From: Blakeslea trispora
Lineage: Eukaryota; Mucoromycota; Mucoromycetes; Mucorales; Choanephoraceae
DNA length: 64,000 bases
NCBI GenBank assembly: GCA_025331445.1
Contig: JAIWNE010000024.1
Location: 186,001 to 250,000 of the forward strand
Reading direction: 5' to 3'
The stretch's first letter is position 1, and each line of letters begins with the position of its first letter. Of the stretch, positions 1 through 13,004 are shown piece by piece. The translations under genes were made by a program, and so were the position numbers. Under the pieces are notes generated by a model, which was not told the DNA's origin, ran no database searches, and saw only the letters and a list, made by a program, of their open reading frames with translations.

Positions 1-877
1 AGCCTTTGCACAAGAGACCTGTGATTCGAATCCGGACATTTATTTACATGCCAATTTGCTGAGACTGAATCAAGATCATCCAGTCTAATTCTATTCAATC
101 AAAAGGTTTCTAATTACTGAGAATATTTTTTGTCAATGTTGATTCTTTTTAGCAGTTGTTATAGAACTTGTCTAAAACAATCTTGATTATCTTAACCCTA
201 TCCTCCTATATGGTAGGGTCATACCAGTCCCGCACTTATTTTCAGATGTCATCTAGACAACGTTCACACTTTTCAAAACAAGCAAAAATGATCCGTGATT
301 AATAATCTAAAAGAGCTCAAGTTGCTAAAGAGATGAGGATAAAAATATACCAAGGAACCATTTAATTACACATTCAACCTGTTTTTCTTTTGAATTGATA
401 GGAATTCATGTTAAAGAAATATGGGGAAACTTGTTTGTTTTTAATTTACAATTTGATGGATCTAAAAAGATGATATCAACCATACAAGATAGTATGTGAT
501 TCTATGAATAAAACCATAAAATTAATGACAATAATTGGTTGGAAGGAAGTTATGAGTGCAAATGGTTTGTTATTTCAAATTGTAGTGAATATTGCTAATG
601 ATGCTTATAAGGTTCATTCTATTTTGCCTTGATATAGTGATACATTGCTCACAATAGGTAACAAACCTTTGCCTTTGATTACTTCAAGGTATGATATGTT
701 GGGTGTCATAAAAAAAGGGCCTACAGTATTTCTTTTGTAGATGAATTATAAAAAAAAAGGAACAATCTACCACAGGTAGAAGCAAATAATGTGTTCCCCA
801 TTGTTCTCTTTTCATTATTTATTCATCACTCTTGCACGAGCTTATCTCCCCACTGCTTTTTTTTTTAAAATGCTTGT
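1..877. other. Intergenic, no gene seen
   Basis: AT-rich spacer left of the L2HGDH gene. No reading frame longer than about 60 codons stands out on either strand. A motif resembling a tRNA T-loop lies near positions 27-38, but the flanking bases cannot form a T stem, so no RNA gene is called. The last part (about 700-877) holds short A and T runs and should contain the 3' untranslated region of the neighbouring minus-strand gene. Confidence 0.6.
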
Positions 878-2200
878 TTATTTTTGAATAACAGAGTAGA
901 CATAGTCAGCAATGGCAAGTGACGATGTCAACCCGGGACTTTCAATACCAATTAATGTAAAGAAATTATCATGGCCTGATTCTGTTTCTTCTGTAATTAC
1001 AAAATCTTGAAAGGGCTCTCCTGGAGCTGCTAATTTTGGTCTACAGAGACATACGTTAAAAAGAAAATAATAAGACTTTATTTTCTTGAAGAGTGTCTTA
1101 CCTTATGCCTGCATAATCTGGATTTAGCTGCTCTTTGCGGACGTTTGGAAAATAAGACTGAATTGCCTTGGCAAACAATTCTCGTTTTTGTTCTTCATCA
1201 GGTATACGGTAATCGTAAGGATCCTCAATATATTGCACATCAGGTCCAAATTTGATTTTGCCTGCCAAATCTAAAGTCAAATGTGTGCCCAATCCTGCCA
1301 AGTTCTTTTCAGGACATGGATAAATCAAGTGTTTAATGCTAGTTGACCCCGAGTAACTAAAGTAATGACCACGCGCATAATAAAGTCTGTATTTATCTGG
1401 CATGAGCATGTTGCTCACTTTGTCTGCATGAAGGCCTGCAGCATTAAATACTCTCTTTGCAAACACAAAGGTAGTGTCTTGTGCATTAGAGGGTGTAGCT
1501 ATCTCAAGCAAATAGCCACCTGAACTTGGCTGAATAGACCGTAAAGACGTATTTAAAGCTATGTCCCCATTTTGAGATATTTTTTGTTCCAAATAATCCA
1601 TATATTGGTGAGAATCAATAATGCCTGTTGAAGGCGAGACCATGACTGAATATGCTCTAACTTCTGGCTCTAATTCGTACGCCTGCGTTTGATTCAAGAA
1701 ATAAGTCTCCACGCCTAATCGGGTTGCCTTTTGGTGCAGTCCCTCAAGATAAAGATGTTGCTCTTTGTTTTGAGCTACTACCCATTTGCCTAGTCGACAA
1801 TGTCTAATGCTGGTTTTTTCCAACAAGCTATACAGTTTGTGTTTGCCTTCTATGCATAGCTTAGTTTTCAAACTTTGTTCAGGATAATAAAGTCCAGCAT
1901 GAATTACTTCGCTATTTCGAGCACTTTTTTTTTGGTTTTTTATTTGATTCTTAGTGCCTGTGTTGTCTCTCGCTTTGTTTCAAATTACCTTGTTTCTTCC
2001 CCAATTCGTTTGTTCTTTTCAATCACAATGGTAGATTCAAAAGGCCTTTCTCGTGTTAGTTTCTCACCTATTGCTAACCCAACAACACCTGCGCCCACAA
2101 CAATATTATCTACTTCCAGATCAGCTGTTCGAGTGGTTGAAAAATAAGCTCGTTTCCCTAAACTGTACGTTATTCTGTTTATGCAAGTCTTTCTAAGCAT
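878..2200 (-). CDS. L2HGDH: L-2-hydroxyglutarate dehydrogenase, mitochondrial (FAD)
   Basis: FAD-dependent enzyme that oxidises L-2-hydroxyglutarate to 2-oxoglutarate; in eukaryotes it repairs a side product of mitochondrial malate dehydrogenase. I rebuilt three exons: 2200-1989, 1923-1102 and 1040-878, giving 398 aa, the usual family size. Exon 1 carries an Arg/Ser-rich N-terminus fit for mitochondrial import, then the dinucleotide-binding motif GAGVVGLAIGE. The first splice restores TSARNSEVIHAGLYY, a family signature next to the flavin. The acceptor was chosen because it rebuilds SARN; a nearby AG would lose these residues. Later blocks include AARxHYFSYSG-like and GLGTHLTLD stretches and the C-terminal end IGIESPGLTSSLAIADYV, typical of the DAO fold. 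Introns are 65 and 61 nt. The gene stands alone, upstream of a dead transposon. Confidence 0.93.
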
Positions 2201-2439
2201 TCAAAAGGGAAAAGGTTGCTTCTGTTCTTGAGGTTCAACTAAAAAAGAAAAAACGTGGAACCTAAATTCCCAATAAGAGAGAATTACGCCTAAAAAATTA
2301 AAATTACGCATGTACTGACCCTGAACTAAATTTTGCCATTACTTGAATTCAGCCATTATTTTCATCATGATCCGTGCAATAAACTTTTCTTTTTTTTTCT
2401 TTTACTTCTCACTCAAAAAAAAACAAAATATAGCTTAGA
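2201..2439. other. Spacer with possible terminal inverted repeat
   Basis: Short AT-rich spacer between the start of the L2HGDH gene and the transposase remnant. It holds AATTACGCAT at 2302-2311, whose exact reverse complement lies at 3079-3088. This pair brackets the transposase remnant and may be the element's inverted ends. A partial second copy of the motif (AATTACGC) lies at 2282-2289. Confidence 0.4.
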
Positions 2440-2890
2440 ATGGATACCACAGGAAGAAAGCGAAAGCGTTACGCCAGGATTGATGAAAAGACCCGTTGGG
2501 GTATATACTGGCTTCACCTGGAAGGATATAACAATACCGACCTTGGAAAGAAGTTTGGCTTGGCAAGAGAGACTGTGAGAGACATAGTCAAGCTCATCAA
2601 AGAAACTGATTCACCTCTCTCTCGCAAATCACTTAGAGGATCCAAAAAGAAATCGACAAAAGAAGTTTGAGACACCTTGAACTGGCTCTAGCACGCAAAC
2701 CTTCCGTGAATATTGAAGTTACCAGAAATAAACTCAGACAAATAAACATTGATGTCTGTAGAGACACCATTATGTCTTGTCTTCGTGATCTTGTCTCCAA
2801 ATTCTAATGTGTAGCTCATAAGCCTGCCTTTACAGAGTCTCACAAGAAGAACCGCTTGGAATAGGCCAAGGACTATGACCCTTCACTTGT
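2440..2890 (+). pseudogene. Decayed Tc1/mariner-like transposase (5' part)
   Basis: The remnant opens with a basic N-terminus (GRKRKRYARIDEKTRWG) and a helix-turn-helix like the DNA-binding domain of Tc1 transposases (GLARETVRDIVKLI). The first frame closes at 2668-2670. Translation then continues in another frame with LARKPSVNIEVTRNKLRQ and CRDTIMSCLRDL, a second HTH-like block, then a TAA near 2805. After that comes HKPAFTESHKKNRLE followed by a TAG and AKDYDP, matching the Tc1 linker before the catalytic domain. At least one frameshift and two stops are visible, and the DDE catalytic domain is not recognisable. It is therefore a dead element. The host gene neighbours are intact, so the insertion lies in a spacer. 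Assignment to the Tc1/mariner superfamily comes from motif order, not from a search. Confidence 0.75.
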
Positions 2891-3078
2891 CACTCAATAG
2901 GTAATTCACTTGAGCGAACAAAGCCTATGATTGCCAATTAACAGTCATCGTCTATAATCCCTCAGGCCATCAGAATTCCTTTTTCTAGCTCTTCTCTCCC
3001 CCCTCTTTCTCTTTCTCATTTGAAATATAAACATATTCTTTGAACCATAAACAAACGACTGCAATTTATAGCGAAATT
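2889..3078. repeat. Dispersed repeat, copy A
   Basis: This stretch is clearly related by eye to 28148-28318 on the same strand. Shared blocks include TTGAGCGAACAAAGC, GATTGCCAATT, and the later series TCATTTGAA, ATTCTTTGA, CATAA, CAAAC and ACTGCAAT in the same order and spacing. Copy A lies directly downstream of the transposase remnant and inside the proposed inverted ends, so the repeat is probably the 3' part of that element. It has no open frame. Confidence 0.65.
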
Positions 3079-3088
3079 ATGCGTAATT

Positions 3089-3704
3089 CAGATTTTTTTA
3101 TTGCTTAAATGAAATTCATTGGATGCGCAATTTCAAAATTTCAGAAAGAAAAAGACAGCGATATCGATGACATTTGGCAGATGGAATGTATAAAACTGAA
3201 AGTCAATTTACTTTATCAATGAAGACAGTTACATGACAAGTATACCAAGTCATCTTTCTTAATCATCCCAAAATCCTAACCTACTTCACACTTTAATTTA
3301 CTGAGGTAATCAATAGGGTAACTCGTACATGGTACAGATTGAGCAAACAAAAGGTAAGACAACCCCTTTTACATCACTTTAATCCACCGTTTTTCTTTTT
3401 CTGTAGTGTAGTGCGTCCTTGAAACTCTTTTGTTATTCTGACTCAGACTACAAGTATGTCTGAATCAAGAGCCTATGAAATTGCAATATGTAAATGCTAT
3501 CTTTACTTTTTACTAGTAAGATTTAACTTTTTTTTTGTCAGTCCAATTCACTATTTCCGGAAAAGGTGTAATCTCAAAAAATATACATCAAGCAAACCAA
3601 TCATATGCGACAAAATTCAAGTACCGCAGTTCTTTTTGCTTGTGCTTTGGGGGGTTTTTTTTCTCGCTTCTCTCTTTTTTTTTCTTAAAGAATTGTGTCA
3701 AAAA
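3089..3704. other. Spacer upstream of the MTHFR gene
   Basis: AT-rich DNA between the dead element and the MTHFR start codon. An open frame runs through part of it in phase with MTHFR, but its predicted residues are low-complexity and unlike the enzyme, so I treat it as promoter and 5' leader. Pyrimidine-rich tracts (about 3647-3685) lie just before the ATG, as before many genes in this window. Confidence 0.5.
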
Positions 3705-5774
<2,070 letters not shown>

Positions 5775-5918
5775 CTCTTTTTTTTTTTTTGGACATATAA
5801 AACAAATTTGCTGTATATACACATCATGATGAATTCATTTTAAGAAAAAAGTACTTTTATTGTTTATTACTTAAATAAATAAATGTATTATTTTTTTGTT
5901 TTTTTTGCCTGCAAATGT

Positions 5919-8159
5919 TTAGATTTCGGGATCCAAGGGCATACGAGACCAGAATCTTTGTTGCTTCAAGGCCTTTTCAAAAGGACTTTCAGCACTACCT
6001 TCTTTATCAGTAACAACAACACCCATTTCTTCTTGCTCGCTCTTTTCCTTTGGTACATCGACACCAGCGTATTCCAACAACTTGACACCTTCAGAGGTAG
6101 CAGCGATGGGCTTACCGTGACGGAAAGCATCAAACACAAAGACCTTGGGTTCTTCCATAGGGAATAGAGAAGAAGGAGAAACCATGGATTGAACAGACTT
6201 GTTACCACCGGGAACATAGACAGCATCATAAAGGACGGATGAGGTAGTCAAGTAAGTGTTGGTGATGTTCAAGCCATCTTGAGAACCCAAGCGAACACCA
6301 ACAAATTCAGGGTAAGCGCCCTTGGAGTTAAGGAAGTCGTACATGGCTCTAGCTTCCTCAGCGTTTGTACCAGGTGCAGTAAGGATAGCAACAGTACGGG
6401 TCTTGATGTTATCAGGCTTGGGATACTTTTCAATGGAAAGACCAATGGTGCTCTCATTTTTGTTTTCAAACTTCTTTTCTGGGAGATCCACACCGATACC
6501 ATAAGCAACACGGCGAGCAAGGTTGTTGTCTACATGGTTGAGGACATCAACCATTCTCTTGCGAACGTCCATATCCTTTGACTTGCCAATTTCGAAACGA
6601 GCGCCATTAATCAACTGTTGTTGTTCAGCCTTGGTCAATGAGTTGTAAAAGAGTTGAGCCTGAGAAAAGTAATCAAAGAAAGCGGCTGAGCGACCACGGA
6701 TCTTGGTAACTTGATCAATCTTTTCTGGATATTCGATATAACCACCCTTTTCAGGAGAGACAAGAGAAGGTGTGTTTTGTTGCAATTTGTTGGGATAGTA
6801 AGCTACCTTGCCCTTGTGGATTTGAGATTGCATGTAACCGTCGCGTTGGTTGTTATGGACAGGAACGATGGGACGATTGATGGGCAATTGAAGATAGTTG
6901 ACACTGTTCATACGGTTCAATTGGGTATCCAAGTAAGAGAAGAGACGACCTTGCAACAATGGGTCATCAGTGAATCCGATACCACGAACAATATGGCCAG
7001 GATGGAAAGTGACTTGTTCTGTTTCGGCAAAGTAGTTATCAGGATTACGGTTCAAGACGAGCTTACCAAGAGGTTGGAAAGGAACTAATGACTCGGGGAG
7101 AATCTTGGTAGCATCAATCAAGGAAAAGTCAAACTTGTCCAGGTCTTGTTCTTCCACAATTTGGACACCAAAGTCCCATTCAGGGTAATCACCCTTTTCA
7201 ATGGCAGTGTACAAGTCGTTGCGATGGAAATCGATATCTTTACCAGCAATCTTTTGAGCTTCGTCCCAGACCAAGTTGGACAAACCTTGCTTGGGCTTCC
7301 AAGAGAACTTGACATAACGAGACTTGCCTTCATCAGTGATCATTCTAAAGGTATGTACACCAAAGCCTTCTACCTGTCTAAGAGAGCGAGGAATACCACG
7401 ACCAGAAAGAGCCCAGAGGACTGTGTGTGTAGATTCAGGGAACTCTGCAAAGAAATCATAGGCTGTTTCATGAGCAGTACCAGCTTGAGGCACTTCCTTA
7501 TCTGGTTGAGGCTTGGCGGCATGAATAAGATCGGGAAACTTGATGGCATCATTGACAAAAAAGGGGGCAATGGCGTTACCAACCATATCAAAATTGCCTT
7601 CTTCGGTATAGAATCTTACAGCAAAACCGCGTACATCACGCACTGTATCAGGAGAACCGCGGGAACCAAGCACGGTAGAGAAACGGACAAAGACAGGTGT
7701 CTGCTTACCTCCCTTGTTCAAGAAATCAGCTGCAGTGATGTTGGAGTAATCGCCATAGGATTCAAAGTAACCATGAACACCAACACCTCTGGCATGCACA
7801 ACACGTTCAGGAATTCTTTCGTGATCTAAATTGATGTCATGATGAGTTTACAAATCAAAAAAAATGGGGGTATCACACAACTCACCAAAATGCATAATTT
7901 TTTCACGTAACATAAAGTCTTCCAAGAGAGTGGGACCATTCAATCCTGCCTTCAGACTGTCGGAATTGTTTATCTTTTGACCGAATTGAGTGGTTTCTTG
8001 AGTGCCTGCATCAATTACAGTAAATCGGCCAAGTTGGAGATCTTTGGCATTACGAGAAGAGTTATCATCATCATGAGAGATGGCACAGGCACCATTAGCA
8101 GCAACTAATTGTACAGCCATACAGAGACTGACAAATGAAGTAAGTAGATTGAGTTTCAT
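5919..8159 (-). CDS. Large-subunit catalase with signal peptide
   Basis: Haem catalase that dismutates hydrogen peroxide. Two exons (8159-7886 and 7825-5919) give 726 aa, typical of large-subunit (clade 2) catalases and much longer than the roughly 500-aa small type. The N-terminus has a hydrophobic stretch (MKLNLLTSFVSLCMAVQLVA) that looks like a secretion signal. Visible catalytic parts are His102 in RVVHARGVGVHG, Asn175 in FDMVGNAIAPFF, and the haem-ligand Tyr389 in RLFSYLDTQ. After about residue 560 the chain has a flavodoxin/DJ-1-like C-terminal domain (TRTVAILTAPGTN, YVPGGNKS, FDAFRHGKPIAA), the hallmark of this clade. The 60-nt intron splits the codon before DHERIPERVV. Such enzymes are often exported or wall-bound in fungi; export here is inferred from the N-terminus. 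Confidence 0.95.
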
Positions 8160-9871
8160 GTCCTTTTCTTTTTTTTTTTTTCTTAATGAAGTGGAATTAG
8201 TGCAAGTTTGTTATAGAAAAGAAAGACAATGATTAAGAAATAACTATTTTTTATTCAGGTTCAATGTTGATATTTATATCAAAATAAGATTATAGGTTTC
8301 GGAGGAAGCAGGCTAATAAAAAATAACGTCAGAATGCTGTTATTATACAATGTGTTTTTTAAGGTTCAGGTGTTATTCCTCAGCAAAAAAATTTTACTGC
8401 GTTTTGCCCTTTTTAGAAAATCTGTATTCAACTATTTTTCCTGATGGCGAGCTACGCTTTATATACATATAAAAAAAAAAAGGAGTATACAAACACTTTG
8501 ATAACAAAAAAAAAACATCATGAGCTTGTGAACGACTTGTTCAATAGCCAATGGATTGTTGCATTTGTCATCTTTTCTCTCTTAGCATTGTGTAATGTAG
8601 AACCTGCAAACCATGGGGGGGGGAGGCAATCAAGATCCAGAAAAAAAGATGGTGAAACGTTGACCCAATGGAAGCGATCGACTTGTGGGAAATTAAAAAT
8701 TTCGCCATTCATCTAAAAGAGAAATGACTAGGAAATAAAAAAATGACCAACTATAAGGGGAGCACATACATGTTCTTTAAGAACAAGTGCCTGATGAGTT
8801 GCTTTCATCTTTACTTGAACCACTTGTCTTTATCTTATAGAATTAAAAAGAACAACTTGATAGTTACACAATCGTACGGGTTACACTTGTTTTCTGGCTC
8901 TTTTGAAAGATCGGAATATATTGATTGTACCCAACTGACAGGTCCATTATTGTTGCACTTGTTTGTTTTCTTCTTCTTACAAGGGCTGTTCTATTTTTGT
9001 TTTGCACGTTCCTATGTGTTTAGCTCGGTTTCTATCCTTTTCAGACTGCTTGACGCCATATTTTTTCCAATCATGTATATTTCGATTTATCTCAATCCTC
9101 GGTTTAACTATTTCGCCAACTTCTTCCTTTTATGCGCTCTTCTTTAACCCCCCTCCTCCAATGAAAGCCATATTACTAATTTCTCAATCAACCATAGTAT
9201 TTGCAATCCCCCCAATTTCAAGCCTATTCGACACCTGCATTCGTATTTTTGACACCTTTGAATTGACCATAACAAACTCTACAGTTTGCCAGAATGAATA
9301 GATGTCTTTAAGAGTCATATGGAGCTTATAGTTTTTTATGGAGAAAGTGAATGAACAATATCACCATGACAATATTCATCAAAAAAAGAAATGCTAATGA
9401 CAGTAGTTTGATAGGTTCGAGTGTATTACTAACTCAACATTTGATTGATCAGACACGCTATTATCTCGATTGTTACTGGTTACTAAAAAAAAGGAAATTT
9501 TAGTTTTGTATTTTCCTACTAGTCGCTACTCTATGGAAATAGATAAAGGACCATAACAAACACTTGCTTAAAGACGAATCAACACAATGGCATTTATCTT
9601 CTTTTTTTTGTTGGTTAAGCAGGCTTTCCTCATTTTACATGTATTTCAGTTCAAGCAAACATTTAACATGAAAGATGATTTGTTGTTAGTGTACCAAGTC
9701 AGTTCCTTGACAGACATTGGATCGTTTAAACCTGTCTCAGGATTTGAAATCTTCTTTACAAACAAACCCAACCAACTTCATTTCTCTCGCTTAGTTAGAG
9801 TAATGCAAAAAAAAAAAAAAAAATAGACAGAAAAAATAACATTGAAAGCAAAGTAATGATGTCCTCCCTTT
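8160..9871. other. Intergenic, no gene supported
   Basis: About 1.7 kb between the catalase start and the ankyrin gene's 3' end. A 134-codon frame at 8743-9147 on the plus strand is rich in Phe, Leu, Tyr and Ser from T-rich DNA, has no recognisable domain, and the opposite strand is full of stops; I do not call it. An A15 run lies near 9807. The first few hundred bases after 8160 must include the catalase promoter; a pyrimidine/poly-T stretch lies just upstream of its ATG. Confidence 0.55.
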
Positions 9872-10656
9872 TTATTGTTGTTCATCCATACTTCTCTGCA
9901 TTCCTTCCAACACCATTTTCGTTACCATCTCTTTAAGCTCCTCTTCATCCTGAACACCACCTTGTTCTTCAATGTGCTTTATGATCTCTTCCAAATGAGT
10001 ATTATAGAATTCATCATGATCTTCTCCTTCTTGAACATGAGCCAGTGAATTTGATTCTTCTTCTTCTTTCATACTAGATAGAGTCTCTTGAGTGATACCA
10101 GCCAAAAATTCGGCCACTTCCTCCCATCCTTCTTCTAAAGCAGTCATGGCAGGTGTATAGCCTTCTTCATTGGTATGCTTAGGGTCTGCACCATGATCCA
10201 ACAATAGCTGTGCCATCTTTACAGTCTCTGCTACATATAGAGGTGTATCTTTCTCGGCGTCTTCAATGTTTACATTAGCTCCCTTTTCGATTAAATATTC
10301 AACAATTTCATATTGGTTGTAAGAAACAGCTGCATGCCTATCCAGACCCCCCTTCATCAATGTCTGAAGAAATGCATATGAGGTTGATGCTTACATGGCT
10401 GTATATCCAAATTCATCATGACTGTCGACTGATTGACCCTCTTCTACTAGTTCCTAGATAAAAAAAAAAATAGAACAAGGTCATAAGAAAAACCATAGCG
10501 TAGCTTATTTTTTTTCTTTCTATTTTTTACTCGAACTCGATCAAACTGGCCATCACCTAATTGACAAAACATTAGACATGGGTACAAGTGAGTCATGAGC
10601 TATTTTCAATTACCAGCAGCGATCCATAGGTTATCTTGTGATGTAGGCACTTTCAT
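9872..10656 (-). CDS. Ankyrin-repeat protein, Yar1-like
   Basis: Small ankyrin protein of 197 aa rebuilt from four exons: 10656-10614, 10556-10531, 10453-10395 and 10337-9872. The start MKVPTSQDNLWIAAGDG and splicing give about three ankyrin repeats (GYTAMHAAVSYNQYEIVEYL, DTPLYVAETVKMAQLLLDHG, GYTPAMTALEEGWEEVAEFL), then a very acidic C-terminus with EEEESN, GEDHDEF and QDEEELKEM. Size and layout match yeast Yar1, the chaperone that guards ribosomal protein uS3 (Rps3) before assembly; that role is inferred from architecture only, and other small ankyrin proteins remain possible. Exon 2 is only 26 nt. The third intron's acceptor (TAG before GCATGCAG) was chosen because it completes the HAA motif of the repeat. 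It is divergent from the golgin gene, 384 bp between start codons. Confidence 0.8.
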
Positions 10657-11040
10657 TATAAAGTAATTGAATAAAGAAAAAAAAAAAGTTGATGCTGTGG
10701 CTTGCAGTTTAATGCCAATAGTTTTGTATTGCCTAATTGGTCCTATTCTGATAAGTTTTGGAGGGGGGAGTTTTTTTCATATGTAGTCTTTTTTTTTTTG
10801 GAAAGATGTAGTGAGAACATATTCTTGTATTTTGCAGTTGATATGATCCACCTTGAATCCAACTGGTTTTTAAGCCCCCCATAAAGAACACTCTATTTTA
10901 AAAGTATTGATTTGTTTGTCTTGAAAATCGTCTGAATTTTATCTGTAAATAATGAATTAAAGCACCGCGAGATGATACAGAATAAGGGAAACCTTTTTTT
11001 TCTTTTCTTCTCCATTATTATTATTATTTTTTCTAAACTT

Positions 11041-13004
11041 ATGAGCACAAACCAGAGTCCAGACAAGACGAGAGCTTTAAGAGCAGAAAAACAAGTAGAA
11101 AGACTAGAGCGAGAACTGGAACTGTTGAAGTCTCGTACAAAGGTATATGAGAAAACCAAGCCTATAAAAATAAAAGACTAAAACAACTAGCATTAGAAAC
11201 CAGGAACACCTACTGGCTCACCTGTTTTGCGTGATTCAGATAGACTTAATTTCCAGCTACAGGAACAAGTCAAGGACCTGAAGCATCAGCTTAGGCATCA
11301 ACTGTCCGAACACAGCAAACTTCAAGAGACATTGACCACACGAACAAGTAATAACTACACATCCCCTATCACAACAGTCCAATTAACCCCCTTTCAACAT
11401 AGACGAATATGAAGAAAAGTTAAAGCGAATGAGAGGTTCGATAGCATACTAAGCCCCAAGCAATCGTTTTAGGCTTATTTTCTTGTTTAGGAATATTTGG
11501 TCAGGCATCAAGAAATATTGATCAGTACCGAGCTACCATTGCCACTAAAAATACAGAGATTGAAAAGCTAACATCTGAATTTGAAGCCTGTCAAGTACGA
11601 GAACATGCTTACAAGTCGCTTTCCGAAACGCATCAATGTAAGCCATACAAATTCCACCATAGTTACATTACTCATCTGTTTTATCAGTGACAAATGACAC
11701 ATTAAACACACAGTTGACAAACGAAAAGGCGTTTTATGGATCAGAAATCAAGCAATTAGAAGTCAGAAATAGACAGCTTGAAGGTCAGCTTGATCAGATA
11801 AAAGCAGATTATGACCAGTATAAAAAGAGAGCGCAATTGTTGCTCAACAAGGAAAAGACAGACTCAAGTCATTCTCGACTGGATGAACTACAAGAACTTG
11901 TAGAAGAATTGCAAACTGAGAAAATGTAAAGTAAACTCCTGCTTTGTGATTTTCTTCTTTTGTATATGTTGATGACATCTCTGATTTAGGAGACATTTAT
12001 AGGAAATACAGATCAGAACAACAGCACAAGGCAGAGTATCAAATGCTATTGGAAGATGACTTGAGAAAGGCATTGGATCGTATTAGTGAATTGGAACAAG
12101 AACAAGAGTTATCGAAAAAGGAATTTGGCAAAGTACTTCAAGACAAACAAGACATGTTAGAGTCAAGTAAGTAACACACTAGACTAGGAACAGAGGGATC
12201 TAACGCTACTTGTAGAATTACAGTCTATGGCAGTAGCATTGGATCAGACAACATTGGAACTCAACCAACTGAAATCCACTAGACAGGTTATTCAGGATCC
12301 CAAAGAGGAAAAAGACGATTTAGTACAGCTTCAATTCCGTGTGCATGAGTTGGAAGAATCAAAAGAGTTATTGGAGCAACAGTTGAAGGAAAAAGAAAAC
12401 GAAATTGAAAAGCTATTGATTTCAACACCCAATCCTCCACCCACTGATCAAGAAACCCCATCACCTTCTTCAGTCATTCAAAGAGAAGATGTCTATGGTA
12501 AGAATCTATTCAGTTGCTATAGTCTGTTCAATAACATGGCATAGCTTCTATGAGTTCATTGTTATCACCTCTTGTCTCTCGTCAAGTACCAGATGAACGA
12601 GTCAATCTAGAAAGACAGGTTCAACGTCTAAGTCAAATGTTGCATGAAAGTGAAGGCAATATCCTAGCACTCAAGAACCAAGAAAAAATACTAAAGGATG
12701 AATTGAGGCAAGTTGAAAAATATGTGTGTTTGCTATTCAATCACCCATCCATTCTCTCTCTCTCTTTTTTTTATAGGAAAATGGATGCTGTTGAAAAAAG
12801 ACAAGACATGAATAATGAGTATCTCAAGAACGTATTGATCAAATTCTTAATATCAGACAATAAGCAGGTAAATTAACCAAAAGCATACTAGATGTCACGT
12901 GATGAATGACCTTTTTTTTGAAATAGACCATGGTGCCTATTTTATCCAAACTACTCTATCTGGATGAAGCAGAGACAAACCAATTGATGTTGAATTGTAC
13001 TTGA
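11041..13004 (+). CDS. Golgin with C-terminal GRIP domain (Imh1-like)
   Basis: Coiled-coil tethering protein of the trans-Golgi. Ten exons were rebuilt (11041-11142, 11197-11347, 11403-11435, 11491-11637, 11688-11925, 12003-12166, 12216-12497, 12545-12725, 12777-12867, 12927-13004), giving 488 aa. Nearly the whole chain is heptad-like and rich in Glu, Gln, Lys and Leu (for example VERLERELELLKSR, LEVRNRQLEGQLDQIK). The last 45 residues form a GRIP domain: NNEYLKNVLIKFLISDN, then TMVPILSKLLYLDEAE, with the conserved Tyr at about residue 448 that in other golgins contacts Arl1-GTP. This predicts Arl1-dependent Golgi binding, as for yeast Imh1; the protein is shorter than Imh1. Exon 8's donor (GTGTTT) is weak and chosen for phase. 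Exon 3 is 33 nt. Several introns are only about 50 nt, so automated gene callers may fragment this locus. Confidence 0.85.

Larger units (their letters stand above)
2302..3088. mobile_element. Possible extent of the dead Tc1-like element
   Basis: A perfect 10-bp inverted pair, AATTACGCAT at 2302-2311 and ATGCGTAATT at 3079-3088, flanks the transposase remnant. The span of about 790 bp is short for a full Tc1 element (usually 1.2-2 kb), in line with internal deletion of the catalytic half. No clear TA target duplication is seen outside the repeats, so the boundaries are tentative. Confidence 0.35.

Noticed and set aside
20..45. tRNA-like T-loop (ATTCGAATCC) near the left edge
   Set aside because: The bases on both sides cannot form the 5-bp T stem, and no D or anticodon arm is present on either strand.
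3456..3704. Extension of MTHFR upstream of the chosen start
   Set aside because: The frame is open, but the residues are low-complexity and absent from the family; MKVIDKI fits the normal N-terminus.
6711..7829. Long plus-strand frames opposite the catalase gene
   Set aside because: They are mirror frames of a strongly conserved coding strand.
8743..9147. 134-codon plus-strand frame
   Set aside because: Phe/Leu/Tyr-rich composition follows from T-rich DNA; no motif, no splice pattern, no neighbour logic.
11347..11402. Apparent frameshift in the golgin gene
   Set aside because: A 55-nt GT-AG intron (11348-11402) restores the frame and continues the coiled coil, so no mutation is needed.
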